From NCBI RefSeq assembly GCF_003627995.1, contig NZ_CP032707.1:1103501-1167500 (forward strand): DNA of 64,000 nt. Reading direction: 5' to 3'. Position numbers and translations under genes: made by a program. Every line of letters begins with the position of its first letter. The first letter of the stretch is position 1. Source of the stretch: Brevundimonas naejangsanensis (GTDB lineage Bacteria; Pseudomonadota; Alphaproteobacteria; Caulobacterales; Caulobacteraceae). Shown piece after piece: positions 1-8,600 of the stretch. The notes beneath the pieces were generated by a model, which was not told the origin of the DNA, did no database searches, and worked only from the letters and a program-made list of their open reading frames with translations.

Positions 1-158
1 AAGTCCGACGGCCTGCTCGGTCCGGCGCTCAGGAGGGGGAGGGGAAGCGCCGGCCTCGGACGCCGCGGCCGGGAGGGGAGGGGAGGGCCGCGTCGTGTGA
101 GGGTGAAATAGGAGCCGATTGCGGCGGTTCAAGGACATTGAGACAAGAAATTCGACGC
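1..158. other. Left edge, no gene recognised
   Basis: G-rich intergenic-looking sequence with several GGGAGGGG runs. No open reading frame with a plausible start, ribosome-binding site or family resemblance was found on either strand. It lies downstream of the minus-strand permease gene, so it may hold that gene's 3' region or part of a neighbour outside the window. Confidence 0.4.
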
Positions 159-1304
159 CTAGGCCTGCGGCGGGGCGTCGCGGCCCCGCATCAAGGCGAA
201 CCAGGCGGAACGTCCCCTCTTCTGCGCCCCCGCCCTGTCCTTGACGGCGTAGGGCTCCCCGTCGCCCGAGAGCAGGACCGCCATCCAGCGCGACCCCTTG
301 AACTCGGCCAGGATGGCCATGGCCATCACCGCCAGCGGCGTCGACAGGAACATGCCCGCCACGCCCCACAGCTTGCCCCAGAAGGCCAGGGCCAGCAGCA
401 CCACAATGGGGTCGATGTTCTGATTGTCGCCCTGCATGCGCGGCTGGACCAGATTGCCGACTAGGAAGAGCAGGGTCTGCAGCCCGACCAGCAGCACCAG
501 GGCCGGCCAATAGCTCTCGAACTGGACCAGGGCGAACAGGGGCGGGGCTAAGCCCGCGATGGCCCCGCCCAACACCGGAATGAAGCTGACGACGAAGATG
601 ACGAAGGTCCAGAACTCCGCATTCTGGAGCCCCACGGCCCGCATCAGGCCCCAGGCCACGGCGCAGATCATCGCCCCCGTCACAGCCTGGACCCACAGAT
701 AGCCCTCGACCCCGCTGCGCACCCGCTCGAACACCTCCAGGGCCTCCTGGCGGGCGCCGCGCTTGGGGAACAGGCCGACCATCTTTTTGCGGAACCCCGC
801 CTGCGAGGCCAGCAGGAAACCCAGGTAGACCATGACGAAGAAGCCGCCCGTGGCGATGCCCTGCACCTGGAAGGCGGCCGCGGTCAGCCAGCCGCGCACG
901 TCGACGCCGGCGATCATGTCGTGCAGCGTCGGCGGGTCCTTGATCCCGATCAGGGCCGAGACGTCGCGGCTGATCTGGTCGATGCGCGGCCCCATGCCCC
1001 CGGCGACGCCCGAGGCGTCGGTGAAGAAGCCCGCGGCCCCGTCGACGATGATCCAGATCGAGAGCAGGAAGCCCAGCACCACCACGATCAGGGCGGCCGC
1101 GCCTGCGAAGCGCGAGGGGATCGGCGTGCCGCGTTCGATGGCGCGTTTCACCCCGTCGATCATGATCATCAGGAAAACCGCCATGGCCAGGGGCGTCAGT
1201 ATGTCCCTCAGCCAGTAGAGCGCCGCCCCCGCCGCCACCACGGCGATGACGACCACCGCATTGGCGACGCCTGAGGACGGGGTGACGGTGATGGGCAGTT
1301 TCAT
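159..1304 (-). CDS. AI-2E / PerM family (UPF0118) membrane permease
   Basis: A 381-residue integral membrane protein of the AI-2E transporter/PerM family. Hydrophobic segments lie at roughly residues 12-50, 67-90, 150-170, 210-232, 238-300 and 310-350. The conserved central motif FIPVLGG and the C-terminal region with NLVQPRMQG followed by DPIVVLLALAFWG are typical of the family. The reading frame stays open further upstream, but that extension is arginine-rich and overlaps the divergent ATPase gene, so the ATG before KLPITV is preferred. The ribosome-binding site is weak. Substrates of this family are mostly unknown (AI-2, Na+/H+ or others), so the cargo cannot be told from sequence. Confidence 0.85.
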   Translation of the reverse strand: MKLPITVTPSSGVANAVVVIAVVAAGAALYWLRDILTPLAMAVFLMIMIDGVKRAIERGTPIPSRFAGAAALIVVVLGFLLSIWIIVDGAAGFFTDASGVAGGMGPRIDQISRDVSALIGIKDPPTLHDMIAGVDVRGWLTAAAFQVQGIATGGFFVMVYLGFLLASQAGFRKKMVGLFPKRGARQEALEVFERVRSGVEGYLWVQAVTGAMICAVAWGLMRAVGLQNAEFWTFVIFVVSFIPVLGGAIAGLAPPLFALVQFESYWPALVLLVGLQTLLFLVGNLVQPRMQGDNQNIDPIVVLLALAFWGKLWGVAGMFLSTPLAVMAMAILAEFKGSRWMAVLLSGDGEPYAVKDRAGAQKRGRSAWFALMRGRDAPPQA

Positions 1305-1419
1305 GGAGCGGACTGTCGTCGCGGCGAGGACAGGCGTCAATCGCTCCGGGTCGGCTAGGTTCCGCCTTGCGGACATGGGCGAGACGATTAAGCATGAAGC
1401 CGCAAGCAGGAGACCGCGC

Positions 1420-2931
1420 ATGACCGACTCCACCGCCCTGTTCCTCGGCCAGTCCCTCGAGGGCGCGCCCGAGCGATTGCTGCTCAACCGCGCCAACCGC
1501 CACGGCGTGGTCGCCGGCGCCACCGGCACGGGCAAGACGGTCACCCTGCAGATCATGGCCCAGGGCTTCTCCGACGCCGGAGTCCCCGTCTTCTGCGCCG
1601 ATGTGAAGGGCGACCTGTCGGGCATCAGCCAAGCCGGAGACGTGCAGCGGTTCGCCGAGCGCGCCGGCCAGATGGGCCTCAGCCTGACCGGCCGGGCCGC
1701 GCCGGTCGTCTTCTGGGACCTGTACGGTGAGAAGGGCCATCCGATCCGAACGACCGTATCCGAGATCGGGCCTGTGCTTCTGGCCCGGATGCTAGACCTG
1801 AATGACGTTCAGGAAGGCGTCCTAGCGGTCGCCTTCCATGTCGCCGACAAGGACGGACTGCTGCTTCTTGATTTCGACGATTTGCGCGCCCTGTTAACTC
1901 ATGTGGGCGAGAACGCCGCGACCATCGGGCGCGAAGTCGGCGCAGTGGCCCCCACCTCACTCGCCGCGATCCAGCGCGCGCTACTGCAGTTTGAGCAAGA
2001 GGGGGGACGGGCCTTTCTCGGCGAACCTGCGTTGCGCCTCGACGACATGCTCAGAACGGGCCTCGATGGTCGGGGCCAGGTAAACGTGCTTGACGCCACG
2101 CGGCTGATGAACAATCCGCGCCTCTACGGCGCTTTCTTGTTGTGGTTGCTGTCCGAACTTTTCGAACAACTTCCCGAAATCGGCGACCCGGAGAAGCCGC
2201 GTCTGGTTTTCTTCTTCGACGAAGCTCACCTGTTATTCCGTGATGCGCCCAAATCTTTGCTCGAGAAAATTGAGCATTTGGTTCGGCTCATCCGCTCCAA
2301 AGGCGTAGGGGTTTATTTCGTCACCCAAAACCCGGGCGACATTCCGCCTACAGTGCTGGGGCAACTGGGCAACCGCATTCAACACGCCCTGCGCGCCTAC
2401 ACCCCCGCTGAACAGCGCGGGCTGAAACTGGCTGCCGAAAGTTTCCGCGCCAACCCCGCCTTCGACACGGCCGAGGCCATCCAGGCCCTGGGAGTGGGCG
2501 AGGCCCTGGTGTCGACGCTCGACGAAAAAGGTGCGCCGAACGTGGTGGCCCAGACCAAGATTCGCCCGCCGGACTCGCGCCTGGGCCCTGCCACCGACGC
2601 CGAACGCGCCCAGATCATGGCCGCCAGCCCCGTGCGCGGGACCTATGACACGCCGATCAACCGCGAGTCGGCCGAAGAGGTGCTCAAGGCCCGCCGCGCC
2701 CAGGCCGACCGCATCGCGGCCGAGACCGCCCAAGCCCAGGCTCAGGCCCAAGCCGCCGACAAGGCCGCCCGCTCGACCCCGGCGTCGCGCCCGCCCGCCG
2801 CCCCGCGCCCGCGCGCCTCCAACCGCCAGACGCCGATGGAGGCCCTGACCAAGTCGGTCCTGCGCACCGCCGGCTCGACCATCACCCGCGAACTGCTGCG
2901 CGGCGTGCTGGGCAGTCTGAAGCGGCGCTAG
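1420..2931 (+). CDS. HerA/DUF853-type P-loop ATPase
   Basis: A 503-residue cytosolic ATPase of the HerA-FtsK superfamily, DUF853 branch. The Walker A motif GATGTGKT is at residues 33-40 and a Walker B-like LVFFFDEAHLL near 260-270, followed by the conserved segment on IRSKGVGVYFVTQNP. The C-terminus (about 440-503) is alanine/glutamine/proline rich and ends in a basic tail. The ATG at 1420 matches the usual N-terminus; a longer frame upstream overlaps the divergent permease gene. Residues about 100-343 (bases 1720-2450) use markedly less GC-biased codons, including TTA, than the two ends, which suggests a recombined middle segment. The cellular role is not established; HerA relatives act on DNA. 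Confidence 0.9.
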   Translation: MTDSTALFLGQSLEGAPERLLLNRANRHGVVAGATGTGKTVTLQIMAQGFSDAGVPVFCADVKGDLSGISQAGDVQRFAERAGQMGLSLTGRAAPVVFWDLYGEKGHPIRTTVSEIGPVLLARMLDLNDVQEGVLAVAFHVADKDGLLLLDFDDLRALLTHVGENAATIGREVGAVAPTSLAAIQRALLQFEQEGGRAFLGEPALRLDDMLRTGLDGRGQVNVLDATRLMNNPRLYGAFLLWLLSELFEQLPEIGDPEKPRLVFFFDEAHLLFRDAPKSLLEKIEHLVRLIRSKGVGVYFVTQNPGDIPPTVLGQLGNRIQHALRAYTPAEQRGLKLAAESFRANPAFDTAEAIQALGVGEALVSTLDEKGAPNVVAQTKIRPPDSRLGPATDAERAQIMAASPVRGTYDTPINRESAEEVLKARRAQADRIAAETAQAQAQAQAADKAARSTPASRPPAAPRPRASNRQTPMEALTKSVLRTAGSTITRELLRGVLGSLKRR

Positions 2932-2972
2932 CGGCGCCGTCGGCCCCGAGATTGGGCGTCCTTCAGAGAAAA

Positions 2973-3000
2973 CGCCTGCCCCGGCGAACCGGGACAGGCG
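2973..3000 (-). terminator. Rho-independent terminator of the tim44-mltA operon
   Basis: A 12-bp stem with one mismatch and a CGAA loop. Read on the minus strand it is followed by TTTTCTC, as expected for intrinsic termination about 150 bases beyond the mltA stop codon. Confidence 0.6.
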
Positions 3001-3148
3001 AGTGAAGGGATGGAATTGACCGCGACAGCGCCCAGGAGCGGGAGGCCGGCCCCGTCTCGGCGTCGATCCACGGGGAGAGTTCCCTGATCGGACGATCCAT
3101 AGGCGCAGCTATAGACAACAATGTCAACAACTCGGGCGGGCCGCGCCC

Positions 3149-4294
3149 TCAGCCCTTCGGCGTCAGCCGCCACATGCGCAAGGGGTGACGCACGGCGCCC
3201 GCCTCGTATCCGGCGGCGTCGCCCCGGCCGATATAGAGGTCGGCGCGCACCGGACCGCGGATGGCCGACCCGGTGTCCAACGCCATGACCCAGCCGCGAT
3301 AGCTGGCCCGGGCGCCGCGAAGATTGCCGCCGTCGGCCTCGATCCAGACCGCCTCGCCATAACTCCAGCGCGAGGGGTCGACCGCCACCGAGCGGCGCGC
3401 GGGCAGGGGCACGCCGGCCGCCCCCGTCGCCTCCCTGCCGTCGTCGGGAGCCAGGGTGAAGAAGATGTAGCGCGGGTTGAGCCGCATCACCGCCCGCGCC
3501 TGTTCGCCCCGATGAGCCGCCAGCCAGGCGCGGATCGCCTCGCCCGAGGTTCCGTTCGGCGGCAGGAGGCCCTGGTCAGCCATGGGCCGGGCGATGCCGA
3601 CGAAGCGGGCCCCGTTGTCGGCGGCGTAGGCGGCGCGCATCCGCGCCCCGTCGGGAAAGCTCAGCGTGCCCGAGCCCTGGATCTGCAGGAAGAAGAGGTC
3701 CTCGGCCCGCATCCAGCCCAGGACCGACGCCTGGGCCGAGCCGGCCTCGATGGCGGCGCGGTCGCCGACCTCGGCCAGATTGGCCGGACGGCTCAGGACC
3801 GGGGCGTCGAACTCGGCGTCGGGGGCGCGACGCGCCGGGTATTCGGGCGCGAAATAGGCGGTCAGCAGGCCGGTGGCGGCGTCGCCGTCGGGGCGCACCT
3901 CGGCGGCCAGGAAACGGCTTTCCAGATAGGCGCGCGCGTCGCTGGGGGAGGGGCGGCGGGCGACCAGATCGCGCGCGTCGCGACAGGTCTCGACGGCGAT
4001 CCGCAAGGGGCCGCAGCCGGCGGCGTAGGCGGTCAGGGCCGCCAGATGGTCCTCCTCGGCCCAGCCGGGCAGGGCGGTCAGGCTGACGGCGCCCGCCGGC
4101 GGCGGCGACACCGGCGGCGTCGCGGGCGACGACGGCCAGGCGGAGCCCGGCCCCGGCGCGACCGGCGCGGGAGGCGAGGGCCTTGGGGGCGCAGAGGCGC
4201 AGGCCGCCGCCAGCAGGAGCAGCGACAGGGCGCCGAGAGAAGCGAGGCGTCGGGCCGCGCCCGCCGTGTCGAGGGGCACGGAACCGGCGATCAT
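3149..4294 (-). CDS. mltA: Membrane-bound lytic murein transglycosylase A
   Basis: A 381-residue lipoprotein that cleaves peptidoglycan glycan strands. The N-terminus carries a lipoprotein signal with the lipobox ending at Cys32 (LLLAAAC), then a proline-rich linker. The MltA barrel domain follows, and the C-terminal 3D domain shows its three conserved aspartates in LDTG, RADLYIG and RGDAAG near residues 335-365. The start codon overlaps the stop codon of the upstream tim44-like gene by one base (ATGA), indicating translational coupling. The protein is expected at the outer membrane facing the periplasm. Length is normal for the family. Confidence 0.93.
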   Translation of the reverse strand: MIAGSVPLDTAGAARRLASLGALSLLLLAAACASAPPRPSPPAPVAPGPGSAWPSSPATPPVSPPPAGAVSLTALPGWAEEDHLAALTAYAAGCGPLRIAVETCRDARDLVARRPSPSDARAYLESRFLAAEVRPDGDAATGLLTAYFAPEYPARRAPDAEFDAPVLSRPANLAEVGDRAAIEAGSAQASVLGWMRAEDLFFLQIQGSGTLSFPDGARMRAAYAADNGARFVGIARPMADQGLLPPNGTSGEAIRAWLAAHRGEQARAVMRLNPRYIFFTLAPDDGREATGAAGVPLPARRSVAVDPSRWSYGEAVWIEADGGNLRGARASYRGWVMALDTGSAIRGPVRADLYIGRGDAAGYEAGAVRHPLRMWRLTPKG

Positions 4295-4914
4295 CAGGCG
4301 GTCGCCGGTTCGACGCGGGCCAGGGACCAGTTGGGGTCCGCCGCGCCCAGGCGGCGCTCGAAGGTCCAGACCTCGGCGGTGCGGCGGTCGTCGCTGGCGG
4401 ACTGGCCGGCGGCCGGAGTCACGGTGCTGCGCACCTCGGCCAGGAAGCGGACCTTGGCCTGGGCGCGATCGCCCTCGGCCGTGGCCAGCTCCAGATCGGC
4501 GCGGGGCGGGTGCAGCAGTTCGACCGTCTCGGTCTCGCCGCGCGCCTCGCGCGCCGCCATGCCCGCCTCGAAGGAGGCCAGCACCTTGTCGGTCAGCAGG
4601 GGACGCAGGGCGTCGCGGTCGCCGCGGGCATAGGCGGTGACGATGGTCTCATAGGCCTGGCGCGCGCCGTCCAGGAAGCGATGCGGGTCGAAATTGGGCT
4701 CGCGCGCCTTCAGCCCGGCGATGGCGGCGGTCACGGCCGGGTCCAGCACAGGCCCGCGCTGGGCGTCGGGCGCGCTCTGGGCCGGTCCGACGGCCACCGG
4801 CGCGGGATTGTCCTCCGGCTGGCGGCCGACCTTCTTGCCCAGGACGTTGTAGAGCTGGAACAGCAGCACCGCCGCGATGACGGCGAAGATCACGATCTGA
4901 AAGGTCACCGGCAC
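4294..4914 (-). CDS. Tim44-like domain protein
   Basis: A 206-residue protein with one N-terminal membrane segment (residues about 4-22), a short proline-containing linker and a C-terminal Tim44-like domain (about 75-200). The segment around NFDPHRFLDGARQAYE is characteristic. Bacterial members (TimA-type) are inner-membrane-anchored proteins with the domain in the cytosol. The gene is coupled to mltA by a one-base overlap and is divergent from secB, an arrangement common near the Caulobacteraceae origin. The function in bacteria is poorly defined; a role in protein export or membrane proteostasis is inferred from the mitochondrial homologue and the secB neighbour. Confidence 0.85.
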   Translation of the reverse strand: MPVTFQIVIFAVIAAVLLFQLYNVLGKKVGRQPEDNPAPVAVGPAQSAPDAQRGPVLDPAVTAAIAGLKAREPNFDPHRFLDGARQAYETIVTAYARGDRDALRPLLTDKVLASFEAGMAAREARGETETVELLHPPRADLELATAEGDRAQAKVRFLAEVRSTVTPAAGQSASDDRRTAEVWTFERRLGAADPNWSLARVEPATA

Positions 4915-5157
4915 GGGCGTTCCCTGAGTTGTCGGGCCTTCATCCCCTCGGCGGGGGCCGCCGGATTCCCCCGGCGGGCGAAAAGGCGTGGCGTCTTCCG
5001 TTGATTAGGGGGCGATCCGGGCGGGCGCAAGGTGAAGGAGGCGACGAACGCGGGTCCCAGCGTTGCGGCACAGGGTCCCATCATGCTACCGCCGCCCCTT
5101 AACGTCCGCGTCCGGCCGGAGGCGGAGTCCCCTTTTCAAGACGGTTTTTCCTACGCC
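4915..5157. promoter_or_regulatory. Divergent intergenic region, tim44/secB
   Basis: About 240 bases separate the divergent tim44-like and secB starts, so promoters for both directions must lie here. No convincing -35/-10 pair or operator was identified by eye. The ATG at 5032 in the secB frame would add 42 residues unlike SecB and is not used. Confidence 0.4.
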
Positions 5158-5682
5158 ATGACCGACGCCACGACGCCCGCCGACACCAACGGCCAGACGC
5201 CCGACCAGACCCAGGCCCAGGGCCAGCCGCAGGGCCCCGGCTTCCGCATCCTGGCGCAATACGTCCGCGACCTGTCGTTCGAAAACCCCAAGGCGCCGGA
5301 CAGCCTGCGTCTCGACGGCAAGCCCGCCATCGACATGGGCGTCGAGATGAACGCCCAGGGCCGCCCCGACGGCCTGTTCGAGGTCGACCTGAAGCTGTCG
5401 ATCAAGGCGACGGCCGACGACAAGTCGCCGGTGTTTCACGTGGAACTGCTCTACGGCGGCCTGTTCGCCCTGCAGGGCGTCCAGCCCCAGGACATCGAGC
5501 CCCTGCTGCTGATCGAGTGCCCGCGCTACCTCTTCCCCTTCGCGCGCCAGATCATCGCCCAGGCGACGGCCGACGGCGGCTTCTACCCGCCCTTCATGGT
5601 CGACCCGATCGACTTCGCCGCCATCTACATCGCCCGCCAGCAGCAGATCGCGGGCGCCCCGGCGGAAACCGGCCAGGCTTGA
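5158..5682 (+). CDS. secB: Protein-export chaperone SecB
   Basis: A 174-residue cytosolic chaperone that keeps preproteins unfolded and delivers them to SecA. After a disordered Asp/Gln-rich head (about 1-28), the SecB fold begins near [19 protein letters not shown], with the conserved [14 protein letters not shown] and [18 protein letters not shown] segments in the C-terminal half. The ATG at 5158 is chosen because the 42 upstream in-frame residues do not resemble SecB. The gene stands alone on the plus strand and is followed by a strong terminator. A 14/16 match to parS lies inside the gene at 5432-5447. Confidence 0.96.
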   Translation: MTDATTPADTNGQTPDQTQAQGQPQGPGFRILAQYVRDLSFENPKAPDSLRLDGKPAIDMGVEMNAQGRPDGLFEVDLKLSIKATADDKSPVFHVELLYGGLFALQGVQPQDIEPLLLIECPRYLFPFARQIIAQATADGGFYPPFMVDPIDFAAIYIARQQQIAGAPAETGQA

Positions 5683-5741
5683 TAGAGGGTCGCTAACGCG
5701 AGGCGCGCGCCGCCTCGCTGCTTGAGCGACATGCCGTTGGA

Positions 5742-5768
5742 GGGGCGTCCGAAAGGGCGCCCCTTTTT
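5742..5768 (+). terminator. Rho-independent terminator of secB
   Basis: A 9-bp GC-rich stem with one G-T wobble and a GAAA tetraloop (5742-5763), followed directly by five T residues. It may also serve the convergent dnaQ-side transcript poorly, because that strand lacks a T run. Confidence 0.85.
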
Positions 5769-5789
5769 CGTGGGCGCCTTTCGTGGGCG

Positions 5790-6515
5790 TCAGGCGGCTT
5801 CTTCAGCCTCGACCTCGACCGTCACGCCGTAGCCGGCCCACAGGCTGAAGTCCTTGAGGGTCGCCTTGAGGAAGGCCAGGTGGGCCGCCTCTTCCTCGGC
5901 CGTGACGAAGGAGGGCAGGGGCCGCGGCCGGGCGCCATGGGCCACGCGCACCGCCGTCTCCGCCGCCCCGGCGCGCGTCGAGGTCAGGTCAAGCGCCCGT
6001 TCCTTGCCGCCGCGCAGCTCCAGATAGACCTCCGCCAGCAGGCGGGCGTCGATCAGGGCGCCGTGCAGGGTGCGCTCGACCAGGCTGATCTTGAACCGCT
6101 TGCACAGGGCGTCCAGCGAGTTGGCCATGCCCGGAAACCGCTTCTGGGCCAGGGCCAGGGTGTCGATCCAGCGATCCTGCGGCGGCGGGCGGCGGCCGAT
6201 GCGGCCGATCTCGAAATCGATGAAGTTGCGGTCGAAATTGGCGTTGTGCGCGATCAGGGGCGCATCGCCGAGAAACTCCATCAGGTCGTCGATCACCTCA
6301 TGGAATTTGGGCGCGTCCTTGACCTTGTCGTCGGTGATGCCGTGCACCTTGATGGCGTCCGGCGGGATCAGCCGCTCGGGGTTGATGAAGCGGTGAAAGG
6401 TCCGCCCCGTCGGCAGCAGGTCCTCGATCTCGATGCAGCCCACTTCGATCAGCCGGTCGCCCGTCTTGGGGTCGAAGCCGGTGGTTTCGGTGTCGAGGAC
6501 GATTTCGCGGGCCAT
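5790..6515 (-). CDS. dnaQ: DNA polymerase III epsilon subunit (proofreading exonuclease)
   Basis: A 241-residue 3'-5' exonuclease of the replicase. The DEDDh motifs are visible: Exo I DTETTGFD near residues 7-14, Exo II HNANFDRNFIDFE near 95-107, and Exo III HGALIDARLLAEVY near 155-168. The start at MAREIV is placed because the coaE stop lies only five bases upstream; a longer frame would run into coaE. It is the last gene of the ppsR-maf-aroE-coaE-dnaQ chain, in which each junction is very tight. The C-terminal tail after about residue 175 should include the clamp- and alpha-binding region. Confidence 0.95.
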   Translation of the reverse strand: MAREIVLDTETTGFDPKTGDRLIEVGCIEIEDLLPTGRTFHRFINPERLIPPDAIKVHGITDDKVKDAPKFHEVIDDLMEFLGDAPLIAHNANFDRNFIDFEIGRIGRRPPPQDRWIDTLALAQKRFPGMANSLDALCKRFKISLVERTLHGALIDARLLAEVYLELRGGKERALDLTSTRAGAAETAVRVAHGARPRPLPSFVTAEEEAAHLAFLKATLKDFSLWAGYGVTVEVEAEEAA

Positions 6516-6520
6516 GGCCC

Positions 6521-7162
6521 TTAATGCCGGGCTTCGTCCTTTTGGGAAAGGGCGCCGCGCGGCGGCGTCCACGACGGCGACAGAACCGTCCCCACGATGG
6601 CGCGCACCTGATCGCGCGCCGCCTCCAGCCCCCGGCCGGTGTCGACTAGGAAGTCGGCGCGGGCGCGCTTCTCGGCGTCCGGCGTCTGGCGCGCCAGGAT
6701 GGCGTCCAGACGTTCACGGGTCATGCCCGGGCGGGCCAGGACGCGTTCGGCCTGGATGGCGGCGTCGGCCGTGACCACGACCACGGCGTCGACGAAGGCG
6801 TCGCCTCCCGTCTCGAACAGCAGGGGAATGTCGACGACCGCCAGCCTCACCCCGTCGGCCGCCGCCGCCTTCAGCGCCTCGGCCCTGTCGGCGGCGACCA
6901 GGGGATGGACCAGGGCTTCCAGCCGCCGGAAGGCGGTCTCGTCGCGCCCCAGGGCCTCGGCCAGCCGCGCGCGATCGACGGCGCCGTCGACGACGACGCC
7001 GGGGAAGGCCCGGCCCAAGGGTTCGACCGCCGCTCCGCCGGGGGCGTAGAGGCGATGGACGGCGGCGTCGGCGTCCCAGACCAGGGCGCCGGCCTCGGCG
7101 AACATGCGCGCCGTGGTCGACTTGCCCATGCCGATCGATCCGGTCAGGCCCAGGACGATCAT
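6521..7162 (-). CDS. coaE: Dephospho-CoA kinase
   Basis: A 213-residue kinase for the last step of coenzyme A synthesis. The P-loop GSIGMGKST is at residues 8-16, followed by the conserved [11 protein letters not shown] substrate region and [12 protein letters not shown] near 107-118. The start codon overlaps the aroE stop (ATGA), indicating coupling, and the stop is five bases before dnaQ. The position between aroE and dnaQ next to the origin is typical of Caulobacterales. Length is normal. Confidence 0.95.
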   Translation of the reverse strand: MIVLGLTGSIGMGKSTTARMFAEAGALVWDADAAVHRLYAPGGAAVEPLGRAFPGVVVDGAVDRARLAEALGRDETAFRRLEALVHPLVAADRAEALKAAAADGVRLAVVDIPLLFETGGDAFVDAVVVVTADAAIQAERVLARPGMTRERLDAILARQTPDAEKRARADFLVDTGRGLEAARDQVRAIVGTVLSPSWTPPRGALSQKDEARH

Positions 7163-8004
7163 GCGGCCTCGCCCAGATGCGCCAGCAACAGGGCGCGCAG
7201 GTCCAGCGGCGGCGGCGGAACGCCGAAGATCGCCTCGAACGAAGGCGCCGCCTGGCCGATCAGCATGGCCAGACCGTCCACCGTGGTCAGGCCGCGCGCC
7301 CGCGCCTCCGCCAGCAGCGGCGTCAGGACGGGCTTGTAGGTCATGTCCATGACCACGGCCGAGGGCTTGAGCGCCTCCAGCGCGATCTCGGGTGGGACGC
7401 TCAGGGCGTTGATGACCAGGTCGGCGCGCTCCAGCACCCCGGCGTCCTCGGCGACTGAGACCGCCGGGCCCAGGTCGGCGGCGAGGGCCTCGGCCCGCTC
7501 GCGGGTGCGGTTCAGGATCGACAGGGACGCGCCCGCCTCGATCAGGGCGCCCGCGCCCGCCCGCGCCGCGCCGCCCGCGCCGAGGATGACGACGGACGCC
7601 CCCTTCAGCGCCAGGTCCGGCGCCTGTTCGGCCAGGGCGTAGAGCACGCCGGCGCCGTCGGCGCTGTCGGCGCGCACCCGGCCGTTGTCGAAGACCAGGA
7701 TGTTGGCCGAGCCGGTCAGGCGGGCCTTCGCCCCGGCCTCATCGGCCAGGGCGAAGGCCTGCTCCTTGAAGGGGGCCGTGACGTTGACCCCGGCGATCAG
7801 CCCGGCCCGCCCGGCGGCGACCAGGGTCTCGAACCCGGCCGCGTCGCGCGGGGAAAAGGCGACATAGGCGCCGTCCACCCCGCCGGCCTCCAGCCAGGCG
7901 TTGTGGATCACCGGGCTGAGCGAATGGCGAACAGGCTGGCCGACGATCCCGCCCAGCCGGGCGGCGCCGGTGATGCGGCCGAAGGTTGCAGGCGCCGGGC
8001 TCAC
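7159..8004 (-). CDS. aroE: Shikimate dehydrogenase
   Basis: A 281-residue NADP-dependent enzyme reducing 3-dehydroshikimate in aromatic amino acid synthesis. The N-terminal substrate domain has [14 protein letters not shown] near residues 18-31 and [11 protein letters not shown] near 75-85, including the catalytic lysine. The Rossmann motif [13 protein letters not shown] is near 140-152, and the C-terminus has the usual [15 protein letters not shown]. The GTG at 8004 is preferred as start because it overlaps the maf TGA by three bases (GTGA), matching the coupling style of the neighbours. The earlier in-frame ATG would sit deep inside maf. Confidence 0.94.
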   Translation of the reverse strand: MSPAPATFGRITGAARLGGIVGQPVRHSLSPVIHNAWLEAGGVDGAYVAFSPRDAAGFETLVAAGRAGLIAGVNVTAPFKEQAFALADEAGAKARLTGSANILVFDNGRVRADSADGAGVLYALAEQAPDLALKGASVVILGAGGAARAGAGALIEAGASLSILNRTRERAEALAADLGPAVSVAEDAGVLERADLVINALSVPPEIALEALKPSAVVMDMTYKPVLTPLLAEARARGLTTVDGLAMLIGQAAPSFEAIFGVPPPPLDLRALLLAHLGEAA

Positions 8005-8600
8005 GATGCGATCACTCCCGCGCGGCGCAACTCGGCCAGGACCGGCCACAGCGGCAGACCCAGAACGGTGAAATAGTCGCCCTCGACCGCTTCGAACAGC
8101 TGCGAGCCCAGCCCCTCGAGCCGGTAGGAGCCGACGCAGGCCAGCAGGGCCTCGCCCTCGGCCGCCAGATAGGCGTCGAGGAAGGCGTCGGAGAAGTCGC
8201 GCATCCGCATCTCGACCGTGTCGACGCCCGACCAGACCACCTGGCCGTTGCGGGCCAGGGCGGCGCCGGAATGCAGCTGGTGCGTGCGGCCGCGCATGGC
8301 GGCCAGCCGCTCGCGCGCGGCCTGAAGCGTCGGGGCCTTGGACACCAGGCCGCCCTCGAAGGCCAGGGTCTGGTCGGCGCCCAGCACCCAGGCGTCGGCG
8401 TCGTGGCGCGACACCGCCAGGGCCTTGGCCCGCGCCAGTTCGACGGCCAGTTCGGCCGGGTCGACGCCCGGCGCCTTCAGAGCGTCCTCGTCCACGTCGG
8501 CGACCTGGACGGCGAAGGGCACGCCGGCGTTGGCGAGCATGGCGCGCCGGGCGGCGCTCTTGGAGGCCAAGATCAGGCGTTCGCCGTCGGTCGTCGTCAC
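8001..8600 (-). CDS. maf: Maf family nucleoside triphosphate pyrophosphatase
   Basis: A 199-residue house-cleaning pyrophosphatase that hydrolyses modified or canonical NTPs such as dTTP or UTP. The conserved LILASKSAARRAML opens the protein and the catalytic-region segment VLGADQTLAFEGGLVSKAP is near residues 78-96. The GTG at 8600 is chosen as start because it overlaps the ppsR stop (GTGA), as in the next junction. Which Maf subfamily (YceF, YhdE) it belongs to was not resolved. It is the second gene of the chain that starts at the origin. Confidence 0.92.
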   Translation of the reverse strand: MTTTDGERLILASKSAARRAMLANAGVPFAVQVADVDEDALKAPGVDPAELAVELARAKALAVSRHDADAWVLGADQTLAFEGGLVSKAPTLQAARERLAAMRGRTHQLHSGAALARNGQVVWSGVDTVEMRMRDFSDAFLDAYLAAEGEALLACVGSYRLEGLGSQLFEAVEGDYFTVLGLPLWPVLAELRRAGVIAS

